From Xanthostigma xanthostigma (Eukaryota > Arthropoda > Insecta > Raphidioptera > Raphidiidae), in the NCBI GenBank assembly GCA_963575645.1, contig OY754467.1, positions 24,387,001 through 24,451,000 of the forward strand: a stretch of DNA of 64,000 nucleotides, given 5' to 3'. Shown here in pieces: positions 54,858-64,000 of this stretch (positions within the stretch are counted from its first letter, which is position 1; each line of letters opens with the position of its first letter). The translations under genes were made by a program, and so were the position numbers. Under the pieces are notes generated by a model, which ran no database searches, was not told the DNA's origin, and saw only the letters and a program-made list of their open reading frames with translations.

Positions 54858-55847
54858 GTTTCCCTTAAGTCAACATTAAATACTAAACCTGATGTAAGAT
54901 CTCCTTCACAAATCAATGGTTGTGGCGTTCCTCAAGGATCGATCTTGGGTCCGTTATTATTTTTAATATTTATTAATGACCTACCACAAAATGTTTCAAA
55001 CTCCGACATTACGCTTTATGCTGACGATACCAGTCAACTTTTTACAGCTAAATATTCATGTGATATTTCTAAATCGATTAGTATTGGTGTTAATGAAATT
55101 AATGAGTGGTGTAGACAAAATGGACTTGTTTTGAATACTACTAAAACTGTTCTGTTAAATTTTCATACGACCCAGAATGTACCTGATTCGTCCTTTTTCA
55201 TACCTTTAAATGGCAAATCTATAAAAACAGTTTCCAATACAAAGCTCTTAGGCTTAAATATTTCAGATACCTTGAGTTGGGATGTTCATATCAATACCAT
55301 ATGCTCGAAATTGAATAGTATTTGCTACTTACTAAAAAAATGCCAATCTATCGTTAATAATGACATTTTAATTAATATATACTACGCGTACTTTCAGTCC
55401 ATTTGCGCTTATGGTATTATTTCTTGGGGTGATTCGTCATTCTCTCAAAGGGTATTTATTATTCAGAAAAGAGCGATCCGAACAATATCAAAATCTGCTA
55501 TGAGAACTTCTTGTAAACCTCTGTTCAAACAGCTTAAGATTTTAACTGTGCCAAGTTTGTTCATTTATGAATGCATTGTATTTGTGGCACAACACAAGGA
55601 ACTTTTCATCATGAATAGCGATGTTCATAACTGTAACACCAGATCAAAAATACAGTTGAGACTACCATCTCACAGATTATCTCGGTATAGCAAAAATATG
55701 TATTGCAACTGTATACGATTGTATAATAAGTTGCCTTTAAATCTGAAAAAGGAAAACAATATTTCTAGATTGAAAAAACTATTAAAGTCACTTCTTATTG
55801 AAAATGCATTTTATACCGTAAATGAATTTATGGCCTCTAATTTGTAA
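54858..55847 (+). pseudogene. LINE reverse transcriptase fragment with YADD
   Basis: The frame is open upstream of the TTG at 54945, at least to about 54858. It includes CGVPQGSILGPLLF, the conserved RT segment before the catalytic block. YADD is at residues 25-28 counted from 54945, followed by LVLNTTKT, LLGLNISDTLSW, YYAYFQSICAYGIISWGDS and a C-terminal Y(T)VNEF. It lacks the N-terminal fingers and the endonuclease. A short 3' UTR and (ATT)n tail (55929-55950) follow. It is a 5'-truncated Jockey/I/CR1-type copy. Confidence 0.78.
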
Positions 55848-55939
55848 TTATTTTTAATGTGTTATTTTAATTGTATAATTGACAAATCCTACTGCTGTAT
55901 GCATGATTTAAACAGGATAATACATTTATTATTATTATT

Positions 55940-56095
55940 ATTATTATTTAAATTTATACTATTTTTTGTGAACCATGTATTAAGTGAATGTAAAGAGGTT
56001 TGCATATTATTAACAAGAGATTCTCGATCTTTTGCCCCATATATAACGGCCGTGTCATCAGCAAATAGTGATAATTTCTCACATTTGTAAGTCCT
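55940..56095 (-). pseudogene. Third LINE fragment: RT palm with FADD
   Basis: On the minus strand, KCEKLSLFADDTAVIYGAKD is followed by SLVNNMQTSLHSLNTWF and KNSINLN, ending in the ATT repeat. This is the RT catalytic segment of a LINE from a different sub-family than the two neighbours. The 77-codon plus-strand frame over it is the shadow. FADD codons lie at 56054-56065. Confidence 0.68.
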
Positions 56096-56440
56096 CTATT
56101 CTATGTATTATTGTTTGTTTGTTTTCTTATTAACCAGACGAATCCGCCTCTTCTAATTTTACTACGACTCGAAGTTCAATAAACAATAAACATTAAATTC
56201 CCATATAAGGACTAAAGCCATATCCATGCGCTAACTAACTGTGTCAAAAAATGTAGAAAATTTATTCGCAGCCACCCTAGAGAATTAATTTTTACAAGCT
56301 TAGTTTCACCTGTCCCGCTGTCTGTCAGTCTGACTTTTTTCTGAAATCAAATCTTGCAAGTTAAATTTGACACACTTCCCGATTTTACGTATGTAATTCC
56401 GATGACAATACAATATTATGATAAATCAAATTGTCGACCA
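56096..56440. other. Spacer
   Basis: Nothing recognised. Confidence 0.4.
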
Positions 56441-56710
56441 ATTTTTTTCAGACCATATATTGACAAAAAATAATATAAAAATATAAATCAATATGACAAA
56501 AGATGACGTTTCGATCCGGATTTGGATCTTCTTCAGAAATATCTAAAAAATATAAAAATTAATTAGTATTAGTTATTTATTATCTAATAGAATGCACGAA
56601 TGATTGATAGTTTGAATGAATCAAGAAATTAATGAAAAATTAATATTTATTTGAAGAATTCTATTCAGACGTTAATCAAAGATTTGAATTTACAATATTA
56701 TGATAACTAA
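56441..56710. mobile_element. PLE terminal-repeat fragment
   Basis: Contains TTTTTTTCAGACCATATATTGACAAA, the antisense hammerhead-like core, and downstream a plus-strand match (GAAGAATTCTATTCAGACGT) to the C-terminal EEFYSDVN residues of the PLE remnant at 16441. The core and coding tail are inverted relative to each other, as expected for a PLE with an inverted terminal copy. Confidence 0.55.
56509..56541 (-). ncRNA. Hammerhead-like core
   Basis: Minus strand: CTGAAGA (56530-56536), helix II GATCC/GGATC with loop AAATCC, GAAAC and GTC. Both catalytic strands are intact and helix II is perfect; helix I pairing is weak. Confidence 0.5.
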
Positions 56711-56774
56711 CTGACCGGTCCGACTTTTTCCCGGTTGCAAATCGCACTTTTAATAAAGTTCACTAAAAACTTAA

Positions 56775-57125
56775 GAATAAATAAACGAGCGAAAAATTTT
56801 AAAAACAAGCTTAAATTAGTTGTTAATAAAAAAAAAAACTACAAAGGTTAAAAGTAATTTTATTCCGATTAGAAATAAGACGTTTTATACGTTATACTTT
56901 TCACAGTATCAAGTTTTCAAATAAAAGCGAACACTACATTTTGATAGCAAGATAGAAAAAAATGGCTGTAACACGCTTTTATTTGAAAACTTGACACTGT
57001 GATAAGTACGTATAAAACGGCTTACTTCTAATCGGAATAAAATTGTTTTTAACTTTTCAGTTCTTTATTATTAACAACTAATAAAATCTTGTTTTTAAAA
57101 CTTTTTTTTCGTTTATTTATTTCGT
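56775..57125. repeat. Fold-back element with ~170-bp arms
   Basis: Arms share AAAAACAAG, TTAGTTGTTAATAA, TTTTATTCCGATTAGAA, CGTTTTATACG and AAGTTTTCAAATAAAAGCG in inverted orientation around ~56955. No target duplication found. Confidence 0.68.
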
Positions 57126-57625
57126 TTATTGGAAAGCTCTGCAGAATAATTTTTTTTTTGAAGATAGATTTTTTTGGCTAAAAATAGAAACACTAGATGA
57201 GCTATTCTCTAGTATGAAGGGTGCTCATCAAATATTAAATTCACACATACAGATATTAGAGACATATTTGTGAGCTATGAAACTCAATCGGATATTTTGG
57301 AAAATCCGAAAGAAGCCACCCTACCGGAGCAGTGTTTATTAAAATTTATTTTTATGATATAAGCCATTTTATGGGAAATTTCAAAGTACTTTATTTTGAA
57401 CAGGGTGATGTAAGATCTATATTAGATGATTTCCATGATATTTGCAACAGCCTGGGACAACACAAGGATTTCACGCCTTCCCCTTTCTCCTCTCTGAAAC
57501 CCTACAGTCTTTCTGCGGAGACTTTTTACCACATTTAGAGCAAAGGGTAATAAACAATAATTTGTGACGCCCAAACCTTTGTTCTTTTAATGTTTACTCT
57601 ACTAATTAGGAAACAGTTCCAGCTA
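57126..57625. other. Spacer
   Basis: A 68-codon frame at 57332 has no recognisable feature. Confidence 0.35.
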
Positions 57626-57627
57626 CA

Positions 57628-57702
57628 TTGCTCCGGTCGGGCTTCGTACCCAGTACCTTTCGAATGCGAGTTAAGCGCTTATACCACAACTGTATTATAC
57701 CT
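57628..57702 (-). mobile_element. tRNA-like SINE head
   Basis: Minus-strand TGTGGTATAAGCG (A-box-like) and GGGTACGAAGCCC (B-box-like) at tRNA spacing. Confidence 0.5.
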
Positions 57703-57782
57703 ACAGTTATTTTTGTAATTAAATCAGCTATGAAATTTGTACTACCAAAATGACTCGTAATCATTAATGTTAATAATTTTTA

Positions 57783-57872
57783 CTTTGGTGTACTAAGTCT
57801 AGTGTACTGACCTTTGGATCAAACTGTCGTAAATTCGAGTCCCACATGCGCTCGTTGATGTTTTGTAACGTA
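57783..57872 (+). mobile_element. tRNA-like SINE head
   Basis: Plus-strand AAATTCGAGTCCC matches a B-box, preceded by TAAGTCTAGTG as a possible A-box. It lies 80 bp from another tRNA-like head in opposite orientation. Confidence 0.4.
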
Positions 57873-58609
57873 TTTATTTCAATTTGATGCAATTAGACCC
57901 TAACGTCTTTAATTGTCAAGCTTCTATAATCTGTAACGATTAAGATAAAACAGAATTTTTACGTTTAAAAGAAAATTCTTGAATCACTAAATAAAATTTA
58001 GATATTTTATTGTCTTTATGTAGAAATCATCAAAATAGAAAAAAAAATATCGGAAATTAGGTATAGTGTCAGTGCTCTCATAAAGCTTTAGGTTATTTTG
58101 TTTGAACAGTTCGAACAAAGACAGGACCAGAAATAAACGTCGTTTTCTTAAGAAAACACACATAATATAGCACATAGTCTACTAGCGGCAGGAATATAGA
58201 TTTGTTCGTAAAGTACATCTTTATTTGCGAATAAAATGTGTAGCTCGCATAAAAGAGAACGATTGCTTCGTTCTGTTCTGTGTTATAGGCTAATCTTTTA
58301 TACTCTACAGTCTACAGGAAGTTTGTTCAAATTTTATATCAATATTTTACAACTATGTGGAAATTGGAAACAATAAGGTTATGTTGAACTTGAACTCAAA
58401 CCGTGAAAATATATGAAAGATATGCAAACAATAAAAGATCAGGCCGCGAACTTTGCAACATAACTAGTGTATTATTTTATAATAACATAATTTGTAGACG
58501 CTAATCATACGAGTATTAAATAATTTTTCTTCATATCTCGGTTGAAAGTACGTACTTCTGACATTAATTGCAAGAAAGTCTAACACCGGCTATAAAGAAA
58601 AATACATAA
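57873..58609. other. Spacer
   Basis: No gene or repeat recognised. Confidence 0.4.
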
Positions 58610-58667
58610 AATTATCCACCAATTTTTCAGATACTTATATTAACAAAAAATATATTATTTCAATACA

Positions 58668-58706
58668 TTAACGTTTCGGTCCGGATTTGGACATTCTTCA
58701 GAACTG
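58668..58706 (-). ncRNA. Hammerhead-like core
   Basis: Minus strand: CTGAAGA (58695-58701), helix II GTCC/GGAC with loop AAATCC, CGAAAC and GTT. The first three pairs of helix I can form (one wobble). One of the better-preserved cores. Confidence 0.5.
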
Positions 58707-58836
58707 ATCTAAAAAATATAAAAATTAATTATTAATTAGTTTTTAATTAGAACTCTTCAACTAAATAAAGTTATCGACCCAATTTTTTCAGACTATATAT
58801 ATATTAACAAAAATTATAAAATGATAATTCAATAGA

Positions 58837-58872
58837 TGACGTTCCAGCCTGGATTTGGATCTTCTTCAGAAA
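58837..58872 (-). ncRNA. Degenerate hammerhead-like core
   Basis: CTGAAGA is kept, but the second strand reads GGAAC instead of GAAAC and helix II is disrupted. Probably inactive. Confidence 0.35.
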
Positions 58873-58892
58873 TAATCTAAAAAATATAAAAA

Positions 58893-60366
58893 AAACCGGT
58901 CAAGTGTGAGTCGGACTCGCACACGAAGGGTTCCGTACACTATGTACTTTTTAAATACTTTTGTAAAAGAAACAAGAGAGGCGCTATAACAATATGTAAC
59001 CAGTGGGAGTATGCAAGTAGTTCAAGAATTTCAAGGCGTGAAATTTTACATAATACACCCCGGCGTTTTTATATTATAAACACTTTTTTTACAAAAATTT
59101 CTTGTAGAATAAAATAATATAAAGTTTTGATAAATATACCATTATATCAAATAACAACGTTATGGCAAATATCTCTGTTGCGCATACGCCGATTTCCCCC
59201 CAAAAAAAAAAATACAAAACTTTAGAATATTAAACCATTATGAAAAATATACCATTATTATATAAAAACAATGTTATAGCACATATCTCTTTGCGCATGC
59301 GCCGCCTTTCCCCCTAAAACTTTTTACAAAACTTTCTTTTAAACCATTATGAAATATATACTATTATTATATAAAACAACTTTATTGCATATATTTCTTT
59401 TGCGCATGCGCCAATTTTTCCCAAAAAATTTACAAAACTTTTGTAAACATAGATAGAATAATAAACCGTTATGAAAAGTATGCCGTTATTATATAAAAAC
59501 CAGCCTTATAGTATATATTTCTTCTACGCATGCGCCGATTTTTTTCAAAAATTTATTTTACAAAACTTCTGTAAAACAAAATAATAAGCCGTTATGAAAA
59601 GTATACTATTATCTTATAAAAACAACATTATAATATATATTTCTTTTGCGCTTGCGCCGACGTCTCTCAAAAACAATAGGCCTCTTCATATTTGCATATC
59701 AAATATCCTCCCAAAATTTGGTTTCATTCCGCTCATCCATGGTGTTGGAATGGTAAAAAATGTCAAAAATGACGTTTACATCTGTCAAAGCAATATGTTC
59801 TAATAATTAAAATTAGTTATTCAAATCGTTAACTCAGAAGGCGTTGCATACTAATGTCAAAAGATTTGAAATGACATTCGTTTTTGAACAAATGCAATCT
59901 TTTTTTTAAGACAAAACATACGCAATTTTTAAATTCCCATAGTACAGTATGCAACAAACGAAGACAGACGATCCCCGTGTATGCTATGGATTAGACAAAA
60001 TTGAATTTAAACATTTTATTTCTATATAAAGCTGTATAAAAAAAGTGTTTCGACGAATTCTGTTATACAAAATCTATGTAAAATTTTCTGCTCTTTCGTT
60101 TAAGACAGGTCTCGAAACGATCTGATTTAAATTGAGCGACTTATAAGCAAAAAACTGAATTTGCTCCTCTTTGGGGAGTTTTGGGGTTTTTTTAATTATT
60201 TGTTGTTCTAGCGGCAATAGAAATACATACTCTGTGAAAATTTCAACTCTCTACCTATTACGGTTCTTGAGATACAGCCCGCTGACAGACAGACAGACAG
60301 ACAGACAGACGGACAGCGGAGGCTTAGTAATAGGGTCCCGTTTGACCTTCGGGTACGGAACCCTAA
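58893..60366 (+). mobile_element. Composite element bounded by GGGTTCCGTAC
   Basis: Begins ACCGGTCAAGTGTGAGTCGG, with GGGTTCCGTACAC at 58930. It ends with the inverted GGGTACGGAACCCTAA at about 60351-60366, after a (GACA)n run and AATAGGGTCCCGTTTGACC. The interior holds a degenerate ~110-124-bp tandem repeat and the segment shared with 43481 and 50870. I recall this kind of repeat as very common in Lepidoptera. No protein is encoded. Confidence 0.6.
59090..59720. repeat. Degenerate tandem repeat with CGCATGCGCC, five units
   Basis: CGCAT(G/A)CGCC or CGCTTGCGCC occurs at about 59181, 59294, 59403, 59527 and 59649. Each is preceded by TATAAAAACAA...TATATTTCTTT-like text and followed by a pyrimidine run and a T/A tract. 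Confidence 0.62.
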
Positions 60367-60373
60367 TAATTAG

Positions 60374-60480
60374 TATCTACTTATTTTCTAATAAAATTAA
60401 GTTTGAATTTAATTTATTAACGAAATATTAATATTTCGTTAATAAATTATTAGAAAATTATTGAAAAATAAGTATATACT
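60374..60480. repeat. Palindrome centred at ~60430
   Basis: AATTTATTAACGAAATATT is directly followed by its reverse complement (60411-60448), with weaker outer pairing (ACTTATTTTCTAATAAAATT). Confidence 0.6.
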
Positions 60481-60499
60481 AATTACTTTTTATATTTTT

Positions 60500-60830
60500 T
60501 AGATTATTCCTGAAGAAGCTCCAAATCTGGACCAAATTAATAAATATCCCACTAGTTTTTTCAGACTTAGCTTTAATATAAATAATCACTTTACGTTTCA
60601 GTCCGGATTTGAACCATCATCAGAATTTTTAAATTGAGAAAAAGAAAATTTGAAGTATAAATTTTTAATTAATTTTAATTTAATACGTTCGTACTAATAT
60701 AAAAAATATATTTTTTTGTATTCTTTCAAAATTTAATATTTGATGATGGTCCAAATTCGAAATAAAACGTAAATTGATATTAATAAAGCTAAATCTGAAA
60801 AAATAGTCGTAAATTTAATTTATTTGGTTA
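60500..60830. mobile_element. PLE-derived inverted pair
   Basis: The left copy (TTTTTTCAGACTTAGCTTTAA, then TTTACGTTTCAGTCCGG) is mirrored at 60738-60825 (GGTCCAAATTCG, AAAACGTAAA, AAAGCTAAATCTGAAAAAA). The layout is like 24487-24785: two inverted terminal repeats with little between. A degenerate third core (CCTGAAGAAGCTCC) lies at about 60508. Confidence 0.5.
60587..60628 (-). ncRNA. Hammerhead-like core
   Basis: Minus strand: CTGATGA (60617-60623), helix II GGTTC/GGACT (paired allowing G-U), GAAAC and GTA. Both catalytic strands are intact; helix I is two pairs deep before a mismatch. Confidence 0.45.
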
Positions 60831-63505
60831 ATAAAATGAGACGTTAAAAAGATTTGAATTTATAATAGTTCGTCTAACTCATACCTAACCCACAAAAATT
60901 CATTTACGACATTTTTGTTGTTCTTTGAGTGCACTTATAAACAAAAAGTATACTGTGTTACTAAGATAGAAAGTTTGCGTTTAGGCAAGTTGTAAAGTTT
61001 GCCACCAAGGAAACGAAGAATGGGAATTACAAGAACCGTAAACCACAACTTACTTTCTGTCCGAGTAAACACTAAACAATGCACCATTAGGGAAGAAAAT
61101 TATCGGTAATTTAGGTAGTCGGGTAAAAATTGTGTGCTAATGTTTCCTTTCATAGTCGACCGAAGTCTAATCTTAAATTACAATTGTATTTGTTAGTAAC
61201 TATTGTATCTAGTTTTGAAAATAGATGCGGTAAATACTCTCTAGTTGGAAAACATCTTACAAATATTATATTTAGAAATAATGGAACATCTGTATCACTG
61301 AGCGGGCGGCGCGTCTTCATGTTTACATTCGTTTAGACGTACCGTCATTAAATAAATTGACAATTCCCTGTTGAAAATTTTAGAGCGATATTGAAATGAA
61401 TTTGTTGTATCTATTGTTTCATTTCAGTTTAATGTTAATGAAATTTTATCAGAACTCGTTGTGAGAACAGTTGTTAATTTTTAATAAATACTTTTTGTAA
61501 ATAAACATGCCAAATGTGAGGTTTTATTTAATGATATTCTCTTTAATTTTCAATAATTTTAATTAATAGTTTACATAAAGATTTAGACCAGGTGAAATAG
61601 GCGCTGCCATTCCGAATTCAATTCGGATTCAGTTATGTTTGCTGGAATCGGTTTAAGAGATCGTAGGTACTGATTATAAAAACCCATAATAATAGTTTAT
61701 ACCCGCACTATCTTTCTGTTGTTTACCTATGTATTGTGATCACGATACATAAGAACTAAAAATTCCATGACACCTGTAAGACAGTTCGGGTATAAAAAAA
61801 TTACTTTTTTACTGCATATTGTATAATTGAATAAAAAATCATCAATTTTTCTTGGACGCTAAATATGCAAGTTTGAAAAAATTTTAATTGTAAAAAAACA
61901 TTCCTCTTTTATACTTTTAGAGCGTGAAAAAACGAGAAATAGTGTTTTTTAAATTTTTAAAAGTTAACATTAAAAACATGAAGTTTACGAAAAAAGAATT
62001 TTGATGATTTCTTGTTAGAAATCGACCAAAAAATTAAAAAAAAATTGTTTGATCGAAATATTTTTTTCTTATTATTATAAAAATTGTTTAAACAATATTA
62101 GACCAAATTACCGCCTAGAACATTGGTTTTCATAACCTCTACGCTCTCATGAACTGATTTCAAATTGAATTCGGAACGGCAGCACAAATTCCATGTGTTA
62201 TGTTTTTTTATAATAATAAAATTATTTTCATCTCTCTTGGATTTAAGTATAATATAATAGCAATTATGTATCTCGTTTGTAATGAAAGATATTATCACTA
62301 TAGTGGTAATGTATATTTGAAATATTTTTGACACATCAATTCAGCCATTTTCAATATTTATGTCGACTGTTTATCATAGCCAAGTCTAAATACACTTGTC
62401 TTTGTCGTTAATATAGATTTAAATGGCAACTAACAGAAACATAACTACTGAATTGGTAAAATCGCATTACTTTTGTTTTACTTTACGCACTAGTGCAATT
62501 TTACTACCGCTGTGCAGGCACGAAAAGAAACTAATTTATAGGTGTCGTACAAAAAATATTTTTTAAAGTATCAATAACGAAAAAATACCATCATATAGTA
62601 TAGGCAACAAAATATGTTTTCGTTTGTACTTCAGAACATCCACATTGATTTTTTTATAACGTGGAAAATCTTTCAAAAGTAGCACACTGTAGTTCACGGA
62701 TGTATAATTTACACAATGTGTAAAATCTTTAAGGAAAACATAGAAATGCACTCAGATTTGCACATAAATATATTGAGAAAATCTGATTGGTACATATCAC
62801 AGAAAAAGAGCATTTCTTGCCGATTTTGTGGATATAATATAAAAACTGAGTATACCGTACACCGTACATATTTTACTCAAGGGGGGAGTAAGGTTAATTC
62901 GATACAATAAAAAGCATATTTTCGATAATTTTTTTTTGACGAACCGGTTAATATATATTTATTTCCATAATGACTACATAATAAAGTAACATTTGAAGAA
63001 TATACTGCGAAATTTTTATGAAGAAATGAGCCATTGACAGCAAATTTCCACGGACGTCTCAAAAAAAAAAGTTTCATTACGGTGCCTCTCATAGCTCATC
63101 ATTGGATCATCTGAAATCAAAAAACCAAAGTGATTTTATTAGTTGATAGATTTCTGCAAGTAATAACGTCGAGTTTTTCTTATTGATTTTTCTTACTTAC
63201 ACTGAATCATCGATGTCAGCTTCATAAAGCCAAGGGCTTTCGGCTAAGATGTCTAGTGGATAATTTTTTTCAAAGGTTTATTTCGAATGACATTTTGTAA
63301 ACATAATGCTGTCTTTAGACTCGACTACCATTTAGGACTCTTTTTACCGAAGACGCGTACATTTTTCTATTTAAACATCGCGACTGACGTAAAATTGTCC
63401 AAAAATATAATCTCGTCAATCTTATTAACGGTTATTTGCCACTTACAACCGTTAGTTTACAGTTTTTGTAACATAAAGTTTTTACATGCTATGCGTAACT
63501 TTTTA
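60831..63505. other. Long AT-rich spacer
   Basis: Short frames only, none with recognisable domains. A segment near 62470-62520 resembles the inverse of 23380-23420. Confidence 0.4.
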
Positions 63506-63506
63506 G

Positions 63507-64000
63507 GGTTCCGTCCCCGAAGGTCAAGCGGGACCCTATTACTAAGTCTCCGCTGTCCGTCTGTCTGTCTGTCCGTCTGTCTGTCAGCGGGCTGTATCTC
63601 AAGAACCGTAATAGGTAGAGAGTTGAAATTTTCACAGAGTATGTATTTCTATTGCCGCTAGAACAACAAATAATTAAAAAAACCCCAAAACTCCCCAAAG
63701 AGGAGCAAATTCAGTTTTTTGCTTATAAGTCGCTCAATTTAAATCAGATCGTTTCGAGACCTGTCTTAAACGAAAGAGCAGAAAATTTTACATAGATTTT
63801 GTATAACAGAATTCGTCGAAACACTTTTTTTATACAGCTTTATATAGAAATAAAATGTATAAATTCAATTTTGTCTAATCCATAGCATACACGGGGATCG
63901 TCTGTCTTCGTTTGTTGCATACTGTACTATGGGAATTTAAAAATTGCGTATGTTTTGTCTTAAAAAAAAAGATTGCATTTGTTCAAAAACGAATGTCATT
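63507..64000 (-). mobile_element. Inverted copy of the GGGTTCCGTAC element, cut by window end
   Basis: The reverse complement of about 59870-60366 with very few differences: GGGTTCCGTCCC, GTCTGTCTGTC run, TATCTCAAGAACCGTAATAG, GCTCAATTTAAATCAGATCG. It continues past the right edge. Confidence 0.8.

Larger units (their letters stand above)
58610..58885. mobile_element. Tandem pair of PLE terminal repeats
   Basis: Two direct units, 170 bp apart, each run from (A/C)CCAATTTTTTCAG through a hammerhead-like core to ATCTAAAAAATATAAAAA. Tandem terminal repeats are a known PLE arrangement. No coding lies between them. Confidence 0.58.

Noticed and set aside
54143-55847. Twin-primed (5'-inverted) single LINE
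   Set aside because: The two opposite-strand fragments cover overlapping parts of the RT C-terminus and differ in sequence, so they are separate insertions.

Overview
The window looks like animal, almost certainly insect, nuclear DNA. It is AT-rich, has no prokaryotic gene organisation, and is packed with eukaryotic mobile elements: a Ty3/gypsy LTR retrotransposon, LINE reverse transcriptases, Penelope-like (PLE) remnants, Helitron-like elements, tRNA-derived SINEs, and hAT-, Tc/mariner- and TTAA-type elements. Several repeats, such as the element bounded by GGGTTCCGTAC and the Helitron-like ones ending CTAG, resemble families I associate with moths and butterflies. That assignment is from memory and tentative. 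I see no intact host protein-coding gene in 64 kb.

Layout. 0-3.3 kb: a Helitron-like element and a hAT-type element. 3.3-5.9 kb: a 2.6 kb satellite of degenerate GTGACN hexamers. 6.6-7.4 kb: a TTAA-flanked element with a small coding-like ORF. 8.6-16.0 kb: a TA-flanked element split by a complete minus-strand Ty3/gypsy retrotransposon (8803-15520) with apparently identical 988-bp LTRs. Its gag and pol lie in one frame, separated by a single TGA. 16.4-17.2 kb: a decayed PLE GIY-YIG endonuclease region. 17.3-21.0 kb: nested palindromic elements, a SINE and a longer composite repeat. 24.4-25.3 kb: a second copy of the TA element, split by a 299-bp fold-back element with hammerhead-ribozyme-like cores. 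27.5-30.2 kb: a LINE fragment, a tRNA-Gly pseudogene and a 1.3 kb palindrome. 31.4-35.9 kb: three hAT-like elements, a 29-bp-period array of 18-bp palindromes just upstream of a 55-codon ORF, and a 626-bp satellite. 36.6-45 kb: SINEs, MITEs and a mariner-type transposase pseudogene. 46.9-51.3 kb: an element with ~420-bp inverted arms and an in-register 120-bp minisatellite. 51.7-57.1 kb: Helitron-like elements, a MITE and three LINE fragments. 56.4-60.9 kb: further PLE terminal repeats with hammerhead-like cores, and a long composite repeat whose inverted copy runs off the window end.

Functionally, only the gypsy element looks potentially recent and near-complete. The rest is a nested record of transposition. 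The most unusual signals are the set of hammerhead-like cores in short PLE-derived elements, the same-frame gag-TGA-pol arrangement, and the palindrome array next to a short ORF.
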